Of a DNA stretch of 64,000 nucleotides, positions 1 through 9,918 are shown piece after piece. The first letter of the stretch is position 1; the number at the start of each line of letters is the position of its first letter. The notes beneath the pieces were generated by a model that saw only the letters and a program-made list of their open reading frames with translations, was not told where the DNA came from and searched no databases. A program made the position numbers and the translations under genes. Location: positions 1-64,000 of the forward strand of contig VGRW01000010.1 in assembly GCA_016875225.1 (NCBI GenBank), in the 5' to 3' direction. The stretch is from Deltaproteobacteria bacterium. GTDB lineage: Bacteria > Myxococcota_A > UBA9160 > SZUA-336.

Positions 1-13
1 GGCTGACCCCCGG

Positions 14-1561
14 CTAATGCGCGAACGAGGCGGCGGCGTCGCTGGCGAGCTGGAGCACGTTCACGTCGGCCATCTGCAGCAGGGCGGAGAGGCCGGGGAG
101 CGCGTCGTGCGGGAGCAGGCCGAGCAGGAGCACGGCGGCGGCGCAGGCGCACAGGGCCAGGCCCTCGAAGAAGGTGGCCTTGCCGGGCTGGGCGTCGTCG
201 CGCGGCGGGTAGAAGTACATGGTGGCGGGGATGCGCAGGTAGTAGCCGAGCGAGATGGCGGAGTTCAGCACCGCGATCACGACCAGCCAGACCAGCGACG
301 AGCTTCCGGTGGCCAGGCCGCTCTGCACCGCGGCGCTGAAGACCAGGAACTTGCCGATGAAGCCGGCGGTGCCGGGCATGCCGAGCAGCGAGAACATGCA
401 GATCGACATGGCGGCCGCGAGCGCGGGGCGGGTCTGCGCCAGGCCCGAGAGATCGTCGATGCGATCGAGCTCCGCGCCGTCGCGCGTCAGCACCGAGACC
501 ACCGTGAACGCGCCGATCGTCATGAACGTGTAGGTCAGCAGGTAGACCAGCACGGACTGCACGCCCGGCTCGCCGCCCGCGATCACGCCCACCAGCAGGT
601 AGCCGGCGTGCGCGATGCTCGAGTACGCGAGCATGCGCTTGGTGTTGCGCTGGATCAGCGCCATCACGTTCCCGACCGTCATCGAGAGCGCGGCGAGCAC
701 CCAGAGCACGCCGTAGACCGACTCGGAGACGGGCGCGAGCCCGACGTTCAGCACGCGGAGCAGCGCGCCGAACGCGGCGACCTTGACGGCCGTCGCCATG
801 AAGGCGGAGACCGTCGTGGGCGCGCCCTCGTAGGTGTCGGGCGCCCACTGGTGGAACGGCACCGACGAGATCTTGAAGCCGAGCCCGATCAGCACCAGGC
901 CCGCGCCGACCAGGTCGAGCGCGTTCTCGGGATCGAAGCTGGTGGCGATCTCGGAAAGCTCCAGCGACCCCGTCGCGCCGTAGAGCAGCGACGAGCCGTA
1001 GAGCAGGATGCCGGACGCGAACGAGCCTATCAGGAAGTACTTCACCGCCGATTCGTTCGAGCGCAGCGACGCGCGCCGGAAGCCGGCGAGCGCGTAGACC
1101 GGAATGCTCATCAGCTCGAGCGCCAGGAACAGCATGATCAGGTCGCTGGCCGCGACCAGGAACATCATCCCCGTCACCGACGAGAGCACGAGCACGTAGA
1201 ACTCGCCCCAGTTGGAGTGGATGTGCTCGAGGTACCGCGCGGATGCGAGCACCGTGAGCATGCCGCCGATCAGCACGATCGACATCAGGAACAGCGCCAC
1301 GCCGTCCATCTTCACCATCTCGAAGTCGGGATTGAAGACGCGCGGCGGAGCCGAGAAGGCGTTCAGCGTGAGCAGGAGCGACGCGGCCAGGAACAGGACG
1401 CTCGCGCTGGCCAGGTAGGTGCCGCGGCGCGCGGCCGAGACGCGCTGGCCGAGCAGCTCGGGCGTGGCGCGGAGCGCGGTGTCGAGCATGGGAAGGCAGA
1501 GCACGCCCAGCGCCACCGGGATCATCGGCGCGACGGCGGCAACGTCGATCGCGGGAATCAT
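14..1561 (-). CDS. nuoN: NADH-quinone oxidoreductase subunit N
   Basis: A 515-residue membrane subunit of respiratory complex I, one of the three antiporter-like proton-pumping subunits in the inner membrane. The protein is almost entirely hydrophobic helices. The conserved pumping residues are visible: Glu149 in LALELMS, Lys230 in GLGFKISS and Lys260, plus the motif HQWAPDTYEGAPT at about 237-249. The ATG overlaps the nuoM stop as ATGA (1558-1561), which fixes the start and implies translational coupling. It is the last gene of the operon; only 13 bases of the window lie beyond its TAG. The family is certain and the length is normal. Confidence 0.97.
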   Translation of the reverse strand: MIPAIDVAAVAPMIPVALGVLCLPMLDTALRATPELLGQRVSAARRGTYLASASVLFLAASLLLTLNAFSAPPRVFNPDFEMVKMDGVALFLMSIVLIGGMLTVLASARYLEHIHSNWGEFYVLVLSSVTGMMFLVAASDLIMLFLALELMSIPVYALAGFRRASLRSNESAVKYFLIGSFASGILLYGSSLLYGATGSLELSEIATSFDPENALDLVGAGLVLIGLGFKISSVPFHQWAPDTYEGAPTTVSAFMATAVKVAAFGALLRVLNVGLAPVSESVYGVLWVLAALSMTVGNVMALIQRNTKRMLAYSSIAHAGYLLVGVIAGGEPGVQSVLVYLLTYTFMTIGAFTVVSVLTRDGAELDRIDDLSGLAQTRPALAAAMSICMFSLLGMPGTAGFIGKFLVFSAAVQSGLATGSSSLVWLVVIAVLNSAISLGYYLRIPATMYFYPPRDDAQPGKATFFEGLALCACAAAVLLLGLLPHDALPGLSALLQMADVNVLQLASDAAASFAH

Positions 1562-3195
1562 CGCGACGTCTCCAGCTCGGCTTCGGCCGCGAGTCTCGGC
1601 TCGTCGGCCGCGTCCCTGCCCTGCCACGCCGCCAGGTCCGCGCCGCGCCGGGTCATGGTCTCGAGCAGCTCGGTCACCGCGCGGTCCATCGGGTTGGTGA
1701 ACGTGGACGGGTGCACGCCGATCCAGATCATCGGGATCACCAGCGCCACCGCGACCAGCTTCTCGCGCAGGCCCAGGTCGACCAGCGTCTTGTTCGCCTC
1801 GTTCGCGAGCGGCCCGAAGAAGACGCGGCGCATCGCCCAGAGCATGTAGACCGCGGAGAGGATCACGCCCGAGGTCGCGATCACCGTCGCGCCGGGCAGA
1901 GTCTGGAACGCGCCGAGCAGGATCAGGAACTCGCCGACGAATCCGTTCAGGCCGGGAAGCCCGACCGAGCTGAACGTGGCGATCGCGAAGAACGCTGCAA
2001 AGACCGGCATCGCCTGCGCCAGGCCGCCGAACGCGTCGAGCTCGCGCACGTGGCGGCGCTCGTAGATCATTCCGACCAGGATGAAGAGCGCCCCGGTCGA
2101 GACGCCGTGGCTCACCATCTGCAGCACCGCGCCCGAGACGCCCTGCGGGTTCAACGCGAAGAGCCCGAGCACGATGAAGCCCATGTGCGAGACCGACGAG
2201 TACGCGACCAACTTCTTCAGGTCGCTCTGCACCCAGGCGACGAGCGCCCCGTACACGATGCCGATCACCGCGAGCCCCACGATCCAGGGCGCGAAGTCGA
2301 GCGCGGCCTGCGGGAAGAGCGGCAGCGCGTAGCGCACGAAGCCGAACGTGCCGAGCTTCAGCAGCACGCCCGCGAGCACCGCGGAGCCGGGCGTCGGAGC
2401 TTCGACGTGCGCGTCGGGTAGCCAGGTGTGGAACGGGAACATCGGCACCTTGATCGCGAACGCGAGTGCGAAGACGCCGAACAGGAAGCCCTGCCGCTGC
2501 CACCACGGACCGCCCGCGTTCGGGATCGACAGATCGAGGATGCCGGTGCCGCCGTTTGCGCCGTAGTACTCGAAGCTCGGCGAGCCGAACTGGCTCTGGT
2601 GCAGCCAGGCCAGCACGAGGATGCCGACCAGCATCAGCAGGCTGCCGACCATCGTGTAGATGAAGAACTTCAGCGTCGCGTAGATGCGCCGCGGCCCGCC
2701 CCAGATGCCGATCACGAAGTACATCGGGATCAGCATCAGCTCCCAGAACACGTAGAAGAGGAACAGGTTCAGCGCGAGGAACGCGCCGAGCATTCCGGTC
2801 TGCAGCGCGAGCATGAAGAACAGGTACGACTTCACGCGCGCGTGGATGTCGGTCCACGAGGCGAGCAGCACGACCGGCAGCAGGAAGCTCGTGAGCGCGA
2901 CCAGGAGCAGCGCGATCCCGTCGATGCCGAGCGAGTAGTGGATGCCCCAGCTCGGGATCCACTCCGCGCGCTCCACCAGCTGCATTCCGCTCGACGCGGG
3001 GTCGAAGCGCTGCCAGAGCGCGAGCGCGAGCAACAGCCCCACCAGCGACGACGCGAGCGCCGTGTAGCGCCAGATCGTCTCCGGCAGGCGGAACAGGCCG
3101 TCGGCCAGCGCGAGCAGGAGCACCGTGGCCAGCGGCAGGAAGACGATCGCCGAGAGCAGGTGGTCGGCGAGAAGCGTGTCGAGGCTCGTCGCCAT
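1558..3195 (-). CDS. nuoM: NADH-quinone oxidoreductase subunit M
   Basis: A 545-residue antiporter-like proton-pumping subunit of complex I. Key residues of the family are present: Glu152 in FWELMLIP, Lys249 in FAIKVPMFPFHTWLPDAHVE, and a second buried Lys280. About 14 transmembrane helices are apparent. The start ATG at 3195 overlaps the nuoL stop in a TGATG arrangement, so the frame is read directly after nuoL. It follows nuoL and precedes nuoN, the usual order. Length is slightly above the common ~500 residues because of an insert around 200-230 that carries a Gly-rich, Trp-containing loop. Confidence 0.97.
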   Translation of the reverse strand: MATSLDTLLADHLLSAIVFLPLATVLLLALADGLFRLPETIWRYTALASSLVGLLLALALWQRFDPASSGMQLVERAEWIPSWGIHYSLGIDGIALLLVALTSFLLPVVLLASWTDIHARVKSYLFFMLALQTGMLGAFLALNLFLFYVFWELMLIPMYFVIGIWGGPRRIYATLKFFIYTMVGSLLMLVGILVLAWLHQSQFGSPSFEYYGANGGTGILDLSIPNAGGPWWQRQGFLFGVFALAFAIKVPMFPFHTWLPDAHVEAPTPGSAVLAGVLLKLGTFGFVRYALPLFPQAALDFAPWIVGLAVIGIVYGALVAWVQSDLKKLVAYSSVSHMGFIVLGLFALNPQGVSGAVLQMVSHGVSTGALFILVGMIYERRHVRELDAFGGLAQAMPVFAAFFAIATFSSVGLPGLNGFVGEFLILLGAFQTLPGATVIATSGVILSAVYMLWAMRRVFFGPLANEANKTLVDLGLREKLVAVALVIPMIWIGVHPSTFTNPMDRAVTELLETMTRRGADLAAWQGRDAADEPRLAAEAELETSR

Positions 3196-5243
3196 CAGCT
3201 TCCCCGCACCAGCCAGGCGACCAGAAGCACGCCGCCGAGAAGCATCGCGACCAGGTACGACTGCGCGAAGCCGCTCTGCAGGTACTTGAGCGCGCCGTCG
3301 GCGCTGGCGCGCACCAGCTTCGCGGTGCCGTTCACGGCCAGGCCGTCGATCAGGCCCTGGTCCACGCCGCGCGAGAGCAGGCTGCTCGAGAGCGCGCGCA
3401 GCGGGCGCACGATCGCGGCGTCGTAGAGCTCGTCGATGCGGTACTTGTCGCGCACCAGCGCGTAGAGCGGGCGGATCGCGGCGGCGAGCTTGGCCGCGAG
3501 GTCGCGGCGCCAGAAGTACATGACGGTCGCGAGCGCGATCCCGGCCAGGCCCACGCACGTGGTGAGCGCGGCGAGCCGGAACTCGGTCGCGTGCGAGATC
3601 TCGTGCTCGGCCGAGTGCACCACCGGCTGCAGGAAGTGGTGCAGGCTGTTCGAGCGCTGCACGCCGAACAGATCGCCGTACGCGTCGGGCAGGCCGAAGA
3701 AGCCGCCGATCACCGAGAAGAGCGCGAGCACGCAGAGCGGCACCAGCACCCACTTTCCCGACTCGTGGATGCTCGCCTGCGTGTGGTGATCGGCGCGGCT
3801 CTCTCCGCTCCACACCAGGAAGTAGAGCCGGAACATGTAGAACGCGGTCAGGAACGCGGTCGCCATGCCGATCGCCCAGAGCGCCTGGTGGCCCGGAATG
3901 GCGTGCGCCTGGTTCGCGGCGAGGAGGATCTCGTCCTTCGAGAAGAAGCCCGAGAACGGCGGCACGCCCGCGATCGCGATCACGCCGACCAGGAACGTCG
4001 CCCAGGTCACCGGCATGCGGCGGCGCAGCCCGCCCATCTTGGTGATGTCCTGCTGGTGGTGCATGCCGAGAATCACCGAGCCCGCGCCCAGGAAGAGCAG
4101 CGCCTTGAAGAACGCGTGCGTCATCACGTGGAAGATCGCCGCGCTGTAGGCCGCGACGCCGGCGGCCAGGAACATGTAGCCGAGCTGGCTCACGGTCGAG
4201 TACGCGAGCACCTTCTTGATGTCGGTCTGCGCGAGCCCGATCGTGGCGGCGAAGAACGCGGTGAGCGCGCCCGTCCACGCGACCGTCGCCTGCGCGCCGG
4301 GCGCGAGCGAATACGCGAACGACATGCGGCAGACCATGTACACGCCGGCCGTCACCATGGTCGCGGCGTGGATCAGCGCGGAGACGGGCGTCGGCCCGGC
4401 CATCGCGTCGGGAAGCCAGACGTAGAGGGGGATCTGCGCGGATTTTCCGCACGCGCCGACGAACAGGCACAGGCACGCGAGCGTGAGCAGCCCCCAGGTC
4501 GGGAAGCCCGGCAGGAACGAGAGCCAGCCGGGAAGCGCGACCGTGCGCTCCGCGAGCAGGCCGACGTTCGCAGACATCTCGCGGAACTCGACCGTGGGCA
4601 GGCCCGCCTGCGCGAAGGACCAGAACAGCAGGAAGATGCCGAGCAGGAAGCCGAAGTCGCCGATCCGGTTCACCACGAACGCCTTCTGGCCGGCGGCGGC
4701 ATTCGCGTCGTCCAGGTACCAGAACCCGATCAGAAGATAGGAGCAGACGCCGACGCCCTCCCAGCCGACGAACATGACCAGCAGGTTGTCGCCGAGGATC
4801 AGCATCAGCATCGAGAACGTGAACAGGTTCAAGTAGGCGAAGAAGCGCTGGAAGCCGCGGTCCTCGCGGTGGTCGTCGTCCATGTAGCCGACCGAGTAGA
4901 TGTGGATCAGCGAGCCGACGCCCGTGACGACAAGCACCATCACGGCCGAGAGCGGGTCGAGCAGGAACGCGAGCTCCGCGTGGAAGTCGCCCGCGGAGAT
5001 CCACGTGTACAGGTTGTCGCTGTAGTACGGGGCGTCGGGCGGCAGCGCGGTCTCGAGCGCGAGCTTGAAGACCTGCACCACCGCGATCGCGAACGACGCG
5101 ATCGGCGCGCCGCAGGCCAGCGCGATCACCGCCACGCGCGGCAGCGCGCGCCGGCCGAAGACGAGCCAGGCCCCGGAGAGCGCCGCCGCGATCAGCGGCA
5201 GCAGCGGGATCCAGCGAAGCGCGGTGTTCTCGTGCTCGGTCAC
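3195..5243 (-). CDS. nuoL: NADH-quinone oxidoreductase subunit L
   Basis: A 682-residue subunit, the distal proton pump of complex I, which also carries the long lateral helix at its C-terminus. The family core is plain: Glu162 in GWEGVGVCSYLLI, Lys267 in GKSAQIPLYVWLPDAM, and the conserved His292 region IHAATMVTAG. The start is a GTG at 5243, seven bases after the nuoK TAG; no better in-frame start exists upstream. The C-terminal 150 residues include an amphipathic stretch and a final hydrophobic anchor, as expected for the lateral helix. Co-transcribed with the rest of nuo. Confidence 0.96.
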   Translation of the reverse strand: MTEHENTALRWIPLLPLIAAALSGAWLVFGRRALPRVAVIALACGAPIASFAIAVVQVFKLALETALPPDAPYYSDNLYTWISAGDFHAELAFLLDPLSAVMVLVVTGVGSLIHIYSVGYMDDDHREDRGFQRFFAYLNLFTFSMLMLILGDNLLVMFVGWEGVGVCSYLLIGFWYLDDANAAAGQKAFVVNRIGDFGFLLGIFLLFWSFAQAGLPTVEFREMSANVGLLAERTVALPGWLSFLPGFPTWGLLTLACLCLFVGACGKSAQIPLYVWLPDAMAGPTPVSALIHAATMVTAGVYMVCRMSFAYSLAPGAQATVAWTGALTAFFAATIGLAQTDIKKVLAYSTVSQLGYMFLAAGVAAYSAAIFHVMTHAFFKALLFLGAGSVILGMHHQQDITKMGGLRRRMPVTWATFLVGVIAIAGVPPFSGFFSKDEILLAANQAHAIPGHQALWAIGMATAFLTAFYMFRLYFLVWSGESRADHHTQASIHESGKWVLVPLCVLALFSVIGGFFGLPDAYGDLFGVQRSNSLHHFLQPVVHSAEHEISHATEFRLAALTTCVGLAGIALATVMYFWRRDLAAKLAAAIRPLYALVRDKYRIDELYDAAIVRPLRALSSSLLSRGVDQGLIDGLAVNGTAKLVRASADGALKYLQSGFAQSYLVAMLLGGVLLVAWLVRGS

Positions 5244-5250
5244 GTCTTCC

Positions 5251-5559
5251 CTACCACTTCATCTGGCTGGTGTCTTCGATGTTCACGGTGTCGCGGTTGC
5301 GCACCAGGCTGATGATGATGGCCAGCCCCACGGCGACCTCGACGGCCGCCACCACCATGACGATGAACGCCAGGATCTGCCCCTGGTCGTTGCCGATCTC
5401 GCGGCTGAACGCGACCAGCGACAGGTTCGCGGCGTTCAGCATCAGCTCGATCGACATGAACATCACGATCATGTTCCGGCGCAGCATCACGCCGAGCGCG
5501 CCGATCGCGAAGATCAGCGCGGCGACGACCTGGAAGTGGAACGGCAGCACGTCGCCCAT
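5251..5559 (-). CDS. nuoK: NADH-quinone oxidoreductase subunit K
   Basis: A 102-residue, three-helix membrane subunit of complex I, homologous to ND4L and MrpC. The two conserved membrane glutamates needed for proton transfer are at Glu38 ([12 protein letters not shown]) and Glu74 ([11 protein letters not shown]). Length matches the family. The ATG overlaps the nuoJ stop as TGATG (5557-5561), indicating coupled translation with nuoJ. Confidence 0.97.
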   Translation of the reverse strand: MGDVLPFHFQVVAALIFAIGALGVMLRRNMIVMFMSIELMLNAANLSLVAFSREIGNDQGQILAFIVMVVAAVEVAVGLAIIISLVRNRDTVNIEDTSQMKW

Positions 5560-6059
5560 CAGTCGATCTTCTTCTTGGCCAGCACGACCGCGGCGATGAT
5601 CCCCGCCAGAAGCAGCACGCCGGCGACCTGGACCGAGAGCACGTAGTCGGTGTAGAGCGCCTCGCCGATCGCGCGCGTCGTGCCGTAGGTCGGGTCGACC
5701 TCGGGCCAGGGCGCGCGGCTCGCGGCCAGCCGGCGCACGAGCCAGAGCACCGCCCCGACGGCGACGACCGCGCCCGCGGCCTTTCCGATCGGACGGCTCT
5801 CCGCGCTGCCCGCGCCGCTGCCGCGCAGGTTCAGCAGCATGATCACGAACAGGAACAGAACGACGATCGCGCCGGCGTAGACCATCACCTGGATCAGCCC
5901 GACGAACTGCGCTTCGAGCAGCACGTACAGGCCGGCGAGCGCGAGCATCGACAGGACCAGCGACAGCGCCGAGTTGATCGGGCTGCGCAGGCTGCCGACC
6001 ACGCCGAGCGCCGAGCCGACCGCCATGACCGAGAAGATCCAGAACAGCGCCGTGCGCAT
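5559..6059 (-). CDS. nuoJ: NADH-quinone oxidoreductase subunit J
   Basis: A 166-residue membrane subunit of complex I (ND6 family) with about five helices, including the flexible third helix region with [20 protein letters not shown]. The start ATG at 6059 overlaps the nuoH stop (TGATG). In most bacteria nuoI lies between nuoH and nuoJ; here nuoJ follows nuoH directly, so nuoI is absent from this position rather than merely displaced by a small gap. Confidence 0.95.
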   Translation of the reverse strand: MRTALFWIFSVMAVGSALGVVGSLRSPINSALSLVLSMLALAGLYVLLEAQFVGLIQVMVYAGAIVVLFLFVIMLLNLRGSGAGSAESRPIGKAAGAVVAVGAVLWLVRRLAASRAPWPEVDPTYGTTRAIGEALYTDYVLSVQVAGVLLLAGIIAAVVLAKKKID

Positions 6060-7216
6060 CAGCGCGTGACCTCCTGCACGATCAGGATCCCGAACGCGGT
6101 GATCACGATGTTCGCCAGCGACAGCGGCAGCAGGATCTTCCAGCCCAGGTTCATGACCTGGTCGTAGCGGAAGCGCGGCATGCTCCAGCGGATCAGCATC
6201 TGGAACCAGATCAGGGCGACGACCTTGATCAGGAACACGTGCACCGCGAGCACCATCGCGATCAGGTTCGCCATGTTCTCGCCGAACGACGGAGTGAGCG
6301 CCGAGATCATCCCGCTCTCGGAGACCCACGGCAGCGACCAGCCGCCCAGGAACATCGCCGTGAGCAGCGCCGAGATGACCACGACCTCGATCCACTCGCC
6401 CATCATGTACAGGCCGAACTTCATGCCCGAGTACTCGATGAAGTAGCCGGCCACGATCTCCGACTCGCCCTCGGGCGTGTCGAACGGCGCGCGCTTGTTC
6501 TCGGCCATGAGCGCGGTCAGGAACATGAAGAAGGGCAGCGGCTGCAGCACGATCCCCCACATCGGGATCCGGATCCACTCGAGCCACGCGGTTCCGGCGG
6601 AGACCAGATCCAGGTGCTCGAGGAAGCCGAACAGCCGGAACGTCTCCTGCTGCATCACGCCGATCTCGGTCAGCCGCAGCGTGCCGAAGATCATGAACAG
6701 CCCGACGACGGTGATGCCCAGCGCGACCTCGTACGAGATCATCTGCGCCGAGACGCGGATCGAGCCGAGCATTCCAAAGTTGTTGTTGCCGGCCCAGCCG
6801 GCCAGCATGGAGCCATAGGTCGCGATCGAGCCGATCGCGAACACGTACAACACGCCGTAGTCCAGGTCCGCGACGCAGAGCGAGACGTTCGCGCCCCACA
6901 TCTGGTACGTGCCGCCGTACGGGATCACCGCGAAGCTGATGATCGCGGGCACCACGGCGATGAACGGGCTCACCAGGTGCAGGAAGCGGTGCGCGCCCGT
7001 CGGCACCATGTCTTCCTTCATGATCATCTTGATCGCGTCGGCGAGCGGGTGGATCAGGCCGAGCGCCTTGATCCCGAACACCTCGGCGCGGTTCGCGCCG
7101 ATGCGGTTCTGCATCAGCGCGCTCTGCTTGCGCTCGACCCAGGTCATGATCGGCGAGAAGACCAGCAGCACGAGCACGAACAGGAACAGCGCGACGAAGA
7201 CGGTGGAGGTCTCCAT
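6059..7216 (-). CDS. nuoH: NADH-quinone oxidoreductase subunit H
   Basis: A 385-residue membrane subunit (ND1 family) at the junction between the hydrophilic and membrane arms, lining the quinone chamber. The family signature [16 protein letters not shown] is at about 28-43, followed by [17 protein letters not shown]. About eight hydrophobic helices are visible. The start codon immediately abuts the nuoG TAG (7217-7219). The quinone-site partners NuoB and NuoD are not encoded in this operon, although this subunit needs them. Confidence 0.96.
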   Translation of the reverse strand: METSTVFVALFLFVLVLLVFSPIMTWVERKQSALMQNRIGANRAEVFGIKALGLIHPLADAIKMIMKEDMVPTGAHRFLHLVSPFIAVVPAIISFAVIPYGGTYQMWGANVSLCVADLDYGVLYVFAIGSIATYGSMLAGWAGNNNFGMLGSIRVSAQMISYEVALGITVVGLFMIFGTLRLTEIGVMQQETFRLFGFLEHLDLVSAGTAWLEWIRIPMWGIVLQPLPFFMFLTALMAENKRAPFDTPEGESEIVAGYFIEYSGMKFGLYMMGEWIEVVVISALLTAMFLGGWSLPWVSESGMISALTPSFGENMANLIAMVLAVHVFLIKVVALIWFQMLIRWSMPRFRYDQVMNLGWKILLPLSLANIVITAFGILIVQEVTR

Positions 7217-8620
7217 CTACGCGATCCCCGCGGCCGCGGCGATCTGCGCCAGAGCGTCGGACTCGGACCAGGCCTCGATCGTGGGCTCGACGACGGCCGA
7301 GAACGACTGAACCAGCCCGCGGCTGTTCGTGAACGCGCCCGACTTCTCGAGGAACGTGCGCGCGGGCAGCGCCACCGTCGCGCGCGCCGAGAGCGCGGAC
7401 TCGTGCGTGTCGATCAGCACGATGTTTCGCACGTCGCCGAAGACCTCGGCGGTGAGCGTGTGCCCGAGCACCAGCGCCAGGTCCGCGCGGCCGAGCTGCT
7501 CGTTCGACTCGACCATGCCCAGCGCGCGACAGCCGGCGGCGTTCGGCGCCTTCTCGGCCTCGATCAGGATCGCGTCCGACTCCCCGCGCGGCACCGAGAA
7601 GCGCGCCGGCCCCGCGCCGAGCGCCGCGAGCAGATCGCGAAACGCCGCGAGGTCCGCGTTCGACGCGAACGGAGACGCCACGCCGACGATCTTTCCCTTC
7701 GCATCGAGCGCCGCGCGCACGAGCTCTCCGGCGCGCTTCACCGCGTCGGTGTAGCTCGCCTCGCGCCCGTCGGCGCGCGGGGCGGTGAGGCGCCCGGTCG
7801 AGTTCTTCTTGTACGACATGCGCCCGTGGTCGCAGATCCAGGTGTCGTTCACTGCGTCGTTCCGGCGCGGCAGGAAGCGGTAGACCTTGTTGTTCGAGCG
7901 CGACGCCAGGATGTTGCAGCCGCGCGAGCACTGGTTGCAGACGCTCTCGACGTCGTCCGTGAACCAGACGCGGATCTTGAAGCGGAAGTCGCGCGTGGTG
8001 AGCGCACCCACCGGGCAGATGTCGGCCACGTTCATCGAGTAGGGGTTGTCGAGCTCGCTTCCCGGAAAGAGCTCGAGCAGCGACTCGTCGCCGCGGTTCA
8101 CGACGCCTAGCTCGCCCGTCTTGGGAATCTCGCGGCAGAAGCGCACGCAGCGCCGGCACAGGATGCAGCGCTCCTGGTCGAAGACGATCGTCGGACCCAG
8201 GTCCACCGCCTTCTTCGCCGGGCGGCGCGGCTCGGTCGTGCGCGCGGCCGGCACGCCCCAGTCGAAGGCGTGGTCCTGCAGCTTGCACTCGCCGGCCTGG
8301 TCGCAGATCGGGCAGTCGAGCGGGTGGTTGATGAGCAGCAGCTCCATCACACCGCGACGCGCAGCGATCACGCGGTCGCTCTTGGTGTGGACCTTCATGC
8401 CGTTCGCGACCGGCGTGTTGCAGGCGATCTGCAGCTTCGGCACGCCCTCGATCTCGACCTGACAGAGCCGGCAGGAGCCGTCGACGCTGAGCTTGGGGTG
8501 CCAGCAGTAGTGCGGAACCTCGACGCCGTTCCCGAGCAGGCCCAGATCGTCCAGCACCTGCAGGATCGTGCGGCCCTCCGGCACCTCGTACTCGACCGAG
8601 TCGATCGCGATCTTCGGCAT
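7217..8620 (-). CDS. nuoG: NADH-quinone oxidoreductase subunit G, short form
   Basis: Iron-sulfur electron-transfer subunit of complex I, only 467 residues. The N-terminal binding sites are complete: [2Fe-2S] Cys39, 50, 53 and 67; a His-Cys3 [4Fe-4S] site at His99, Cys103, 106 and 112; a CxxCxxCxxxC site at Cys152-162 with a later Cys202. An extra CNQCSRGC plus Cys263 (228-263) matches the N7-type cluster at the head of the molybdopterin-like domain. The remainder, about 200 residues, is a cut-down version of that domain, which in many homologues runs to 780-900 residues in total. The ATG at 8620 lies two bases past the nuoF stop. Confidence 0.93.
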   Translation of the reverse strand: MPKIAIDSVEYEVPEGRTILQVLDDLGLLGNGVEVPHYCWHPKLSVDGSCRLCQVEIEGVPKLQIACNTPVANGMKVHTKSDRVIAARRGVMELLLINHPLDCPICDQAGECKLQDHAFDWGVPAARTTEPRRPAKKAVDLGPTIVFDQERCILCRRCVRFCREIPKTGELGVVNRGDESLLELFPGSELDNPYSMNVADICPVGALTTRDFRFKIRVWFTDDVESVCNQCSRGCNILASRSNNKVYRFLPRRNDAVNDTWICDHGRMSYKKNSTGRLTAPRADGREASYTDAVKRAGELVRAALDAKGKIVGVASPFASNADLAAFRDLLAALGAGPARFSVPRGESDAILIEAEKAPNAAGCRALGMVESNEQLGRADLALVLGHTLTAEVFGDVRNIVLIDTHESALSARATVALPARTFLEKSGAFTNSRGLVQSFSAVVEPTIEAWSESDALAQIAAAAGIA

Positions 8621-8622
8621 GG

Positions 8623-9915
8623 CTAGAGCTCGAAGCTTTCGGGGAACGGGCACTTCTGCTCGCGCAGGTGCGCTTCGAAGTCGTCCCGGAAGTGCCTCAG
8701 CAGGCCCTGGATCGGCCAGGCCGCGGCGTCGGCGAAGGCGCAGATCGTCTGGCCCTCCATGAGCTTGGGCACGTCGGAGAGCAGCGCGAGGTCCGCGTCG
8801 CTCGCGCGGCCGCGCTCGATCTTCTGGCAGAGCTTGTGCACCCAGGCGGTGCCCTCGCGGCACTGCGTGCACTGGCCGCAGGACTCGTCGCGGAAGAAGT
8901 ACGAGACCACCGTCGCCACGCGCACCATGCAGACGCTCTCGTCCATGACCATGACGCCGCCGGTGCCCAGATGCGTTCCGCGCTGCGACAGGAACTCCTC
9001 CGCCATGGGCACCTCGAGCTCGCTCGGCGGCAGCACCGGCATCGAGAGCCCGCCCGGCATCACGCCCTTCAGTCTGCGGCCGCCGCGAACGCCGCCCGCG
9101 TGCCCGAGCACCTCGCGCAGCGGCGTGCCGAGCGGCAGCTCGAACAGGCCCGGCCGCTCGACGTGGCCGCTCACACCGAAGAGTGTCGTGCCGGGGCTCT
9201 TCTCGGTGCCGCGGCTCTTGAACCACTCGACCCCGCGATCGAGGATGAACGGCACGTGCGCGAACGTCTCGATGTTGTTCACCGTCGTCGGCAGACCGAA
9301 CGCGCCGTGCTGCGCCGGGAACGGCGGCTTCTTGCGCGGCTGGCCCTTCTTTCCCTCGAGCGATTCGAGCAGGCCCGTCTCTTCGCCGCAGATGTACGCG
9401 CCGGCGCCGGAGTGGACCACGATGTCGAGGTCGAAGCCCTTCACGCCGAAGGTGCTCTTGCCCAGGCGCTTCTTGCCGTAGAGCTCCTTCACCGCGGCTT
9501 CGAGCGTGCGGATCGCCCTGGTGTACTCGCCGCGCACGTAGATGTACGCGCGTTGCGCGCCCATCGCCCACGCGCCGATGATGATCCCCTCGAGCACCTC
9601 GAAGGGGCCGCGCTCCATGATCATGCGGTCCTTGAACGAGCCCGGCTCGGACTCGTCGCCGTTCACGACGATCACCTTCATGCGCTCGTTCGTCTTGGGC
9701 ATGAAGCTCCACTTCAGCCCGGTGGCGAAGCCGGCTCCGCCGCGGCCGCGCAGACCCGACGCCTTCACGATCTCGACCACCTGCTCGGGCGTCTGCGCCA
9801 GCGCCTTGCGCAGCCCCGCAAAGCCCCCCTTCGCCTCGTAGCCGGCGAGCGTCTGGAACGAATCGTCGCCGTAGTGCTCCGACAGGTAGTTCTTCACGTA
9901 CGGCTCGACGTTCAC
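8623..9915 (-). CDS. nuoF: NADH-quinone oxidoreductase subunit F
   Basis: A 430-residue flavoprotein that takes electrons from NADH and passes them from FMN to the first iron-sulfur cluster. The glycine-rich nucleotide-binding motif GLRGRGGAGFATGLKW is at 54-69, and the ICGEETGLLESLEG region at about 175-188. The [4Fe-4S] ligands are Cys346, 349 and 352 (ESCGQCTQCREG) with Cys392. Length is typical. It sits between nuoE and nuoG, forming the complete E-F-G dehydrogenase module. Confidence 0.97.
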   Translation of the reverse strand: MNVEPYVKNYLSEHYGDDSFQTLAGYEAKGGFAGLRKALAQTPEQVVEIVKASGLRGRGGAGFATGLKWSFMPKTNERMKVIVVNGDESEPGSFKDRMIMERGPFEVLEGIIIGAWAMGAQRAYIYVRGEYTRAIRTLEAAVKELYGKKRLGKSTFGVKGFDLDIVVHSGAGAYICGEETGLLESLEGKKGQPRKKPPFPAQHGAFGLPTTVNNIETFAHVPFILDRGVEWFKSRGTEKSPGTTLFGVSGHVERPGLFELPLGTPLREVLGHAGGVRGGRRLKGVMPGGLSMPVLPPSELEVPMAEEFLSQRGTHLGTGGVMVMDESVCMVRVATVVSYFFRDESCGQCTQCREGTAWVHKLCQKIERGRASDADLALLSDVPKLMEGQTICAFADAAAWPIQGLLRHFRDDFEAHLREQKCPFPESFEL

Positions 9916-9918
9916 GAC

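Noticed and set aside
17-1849. Long plus-strand open frames over the nuo genes
   Set aside because: GC-rich DNA gives long antisense open frames. These have Arg/His/Ala-heavy composition, no motifs, and lie opposite confidently identified nuoN/nuoM.
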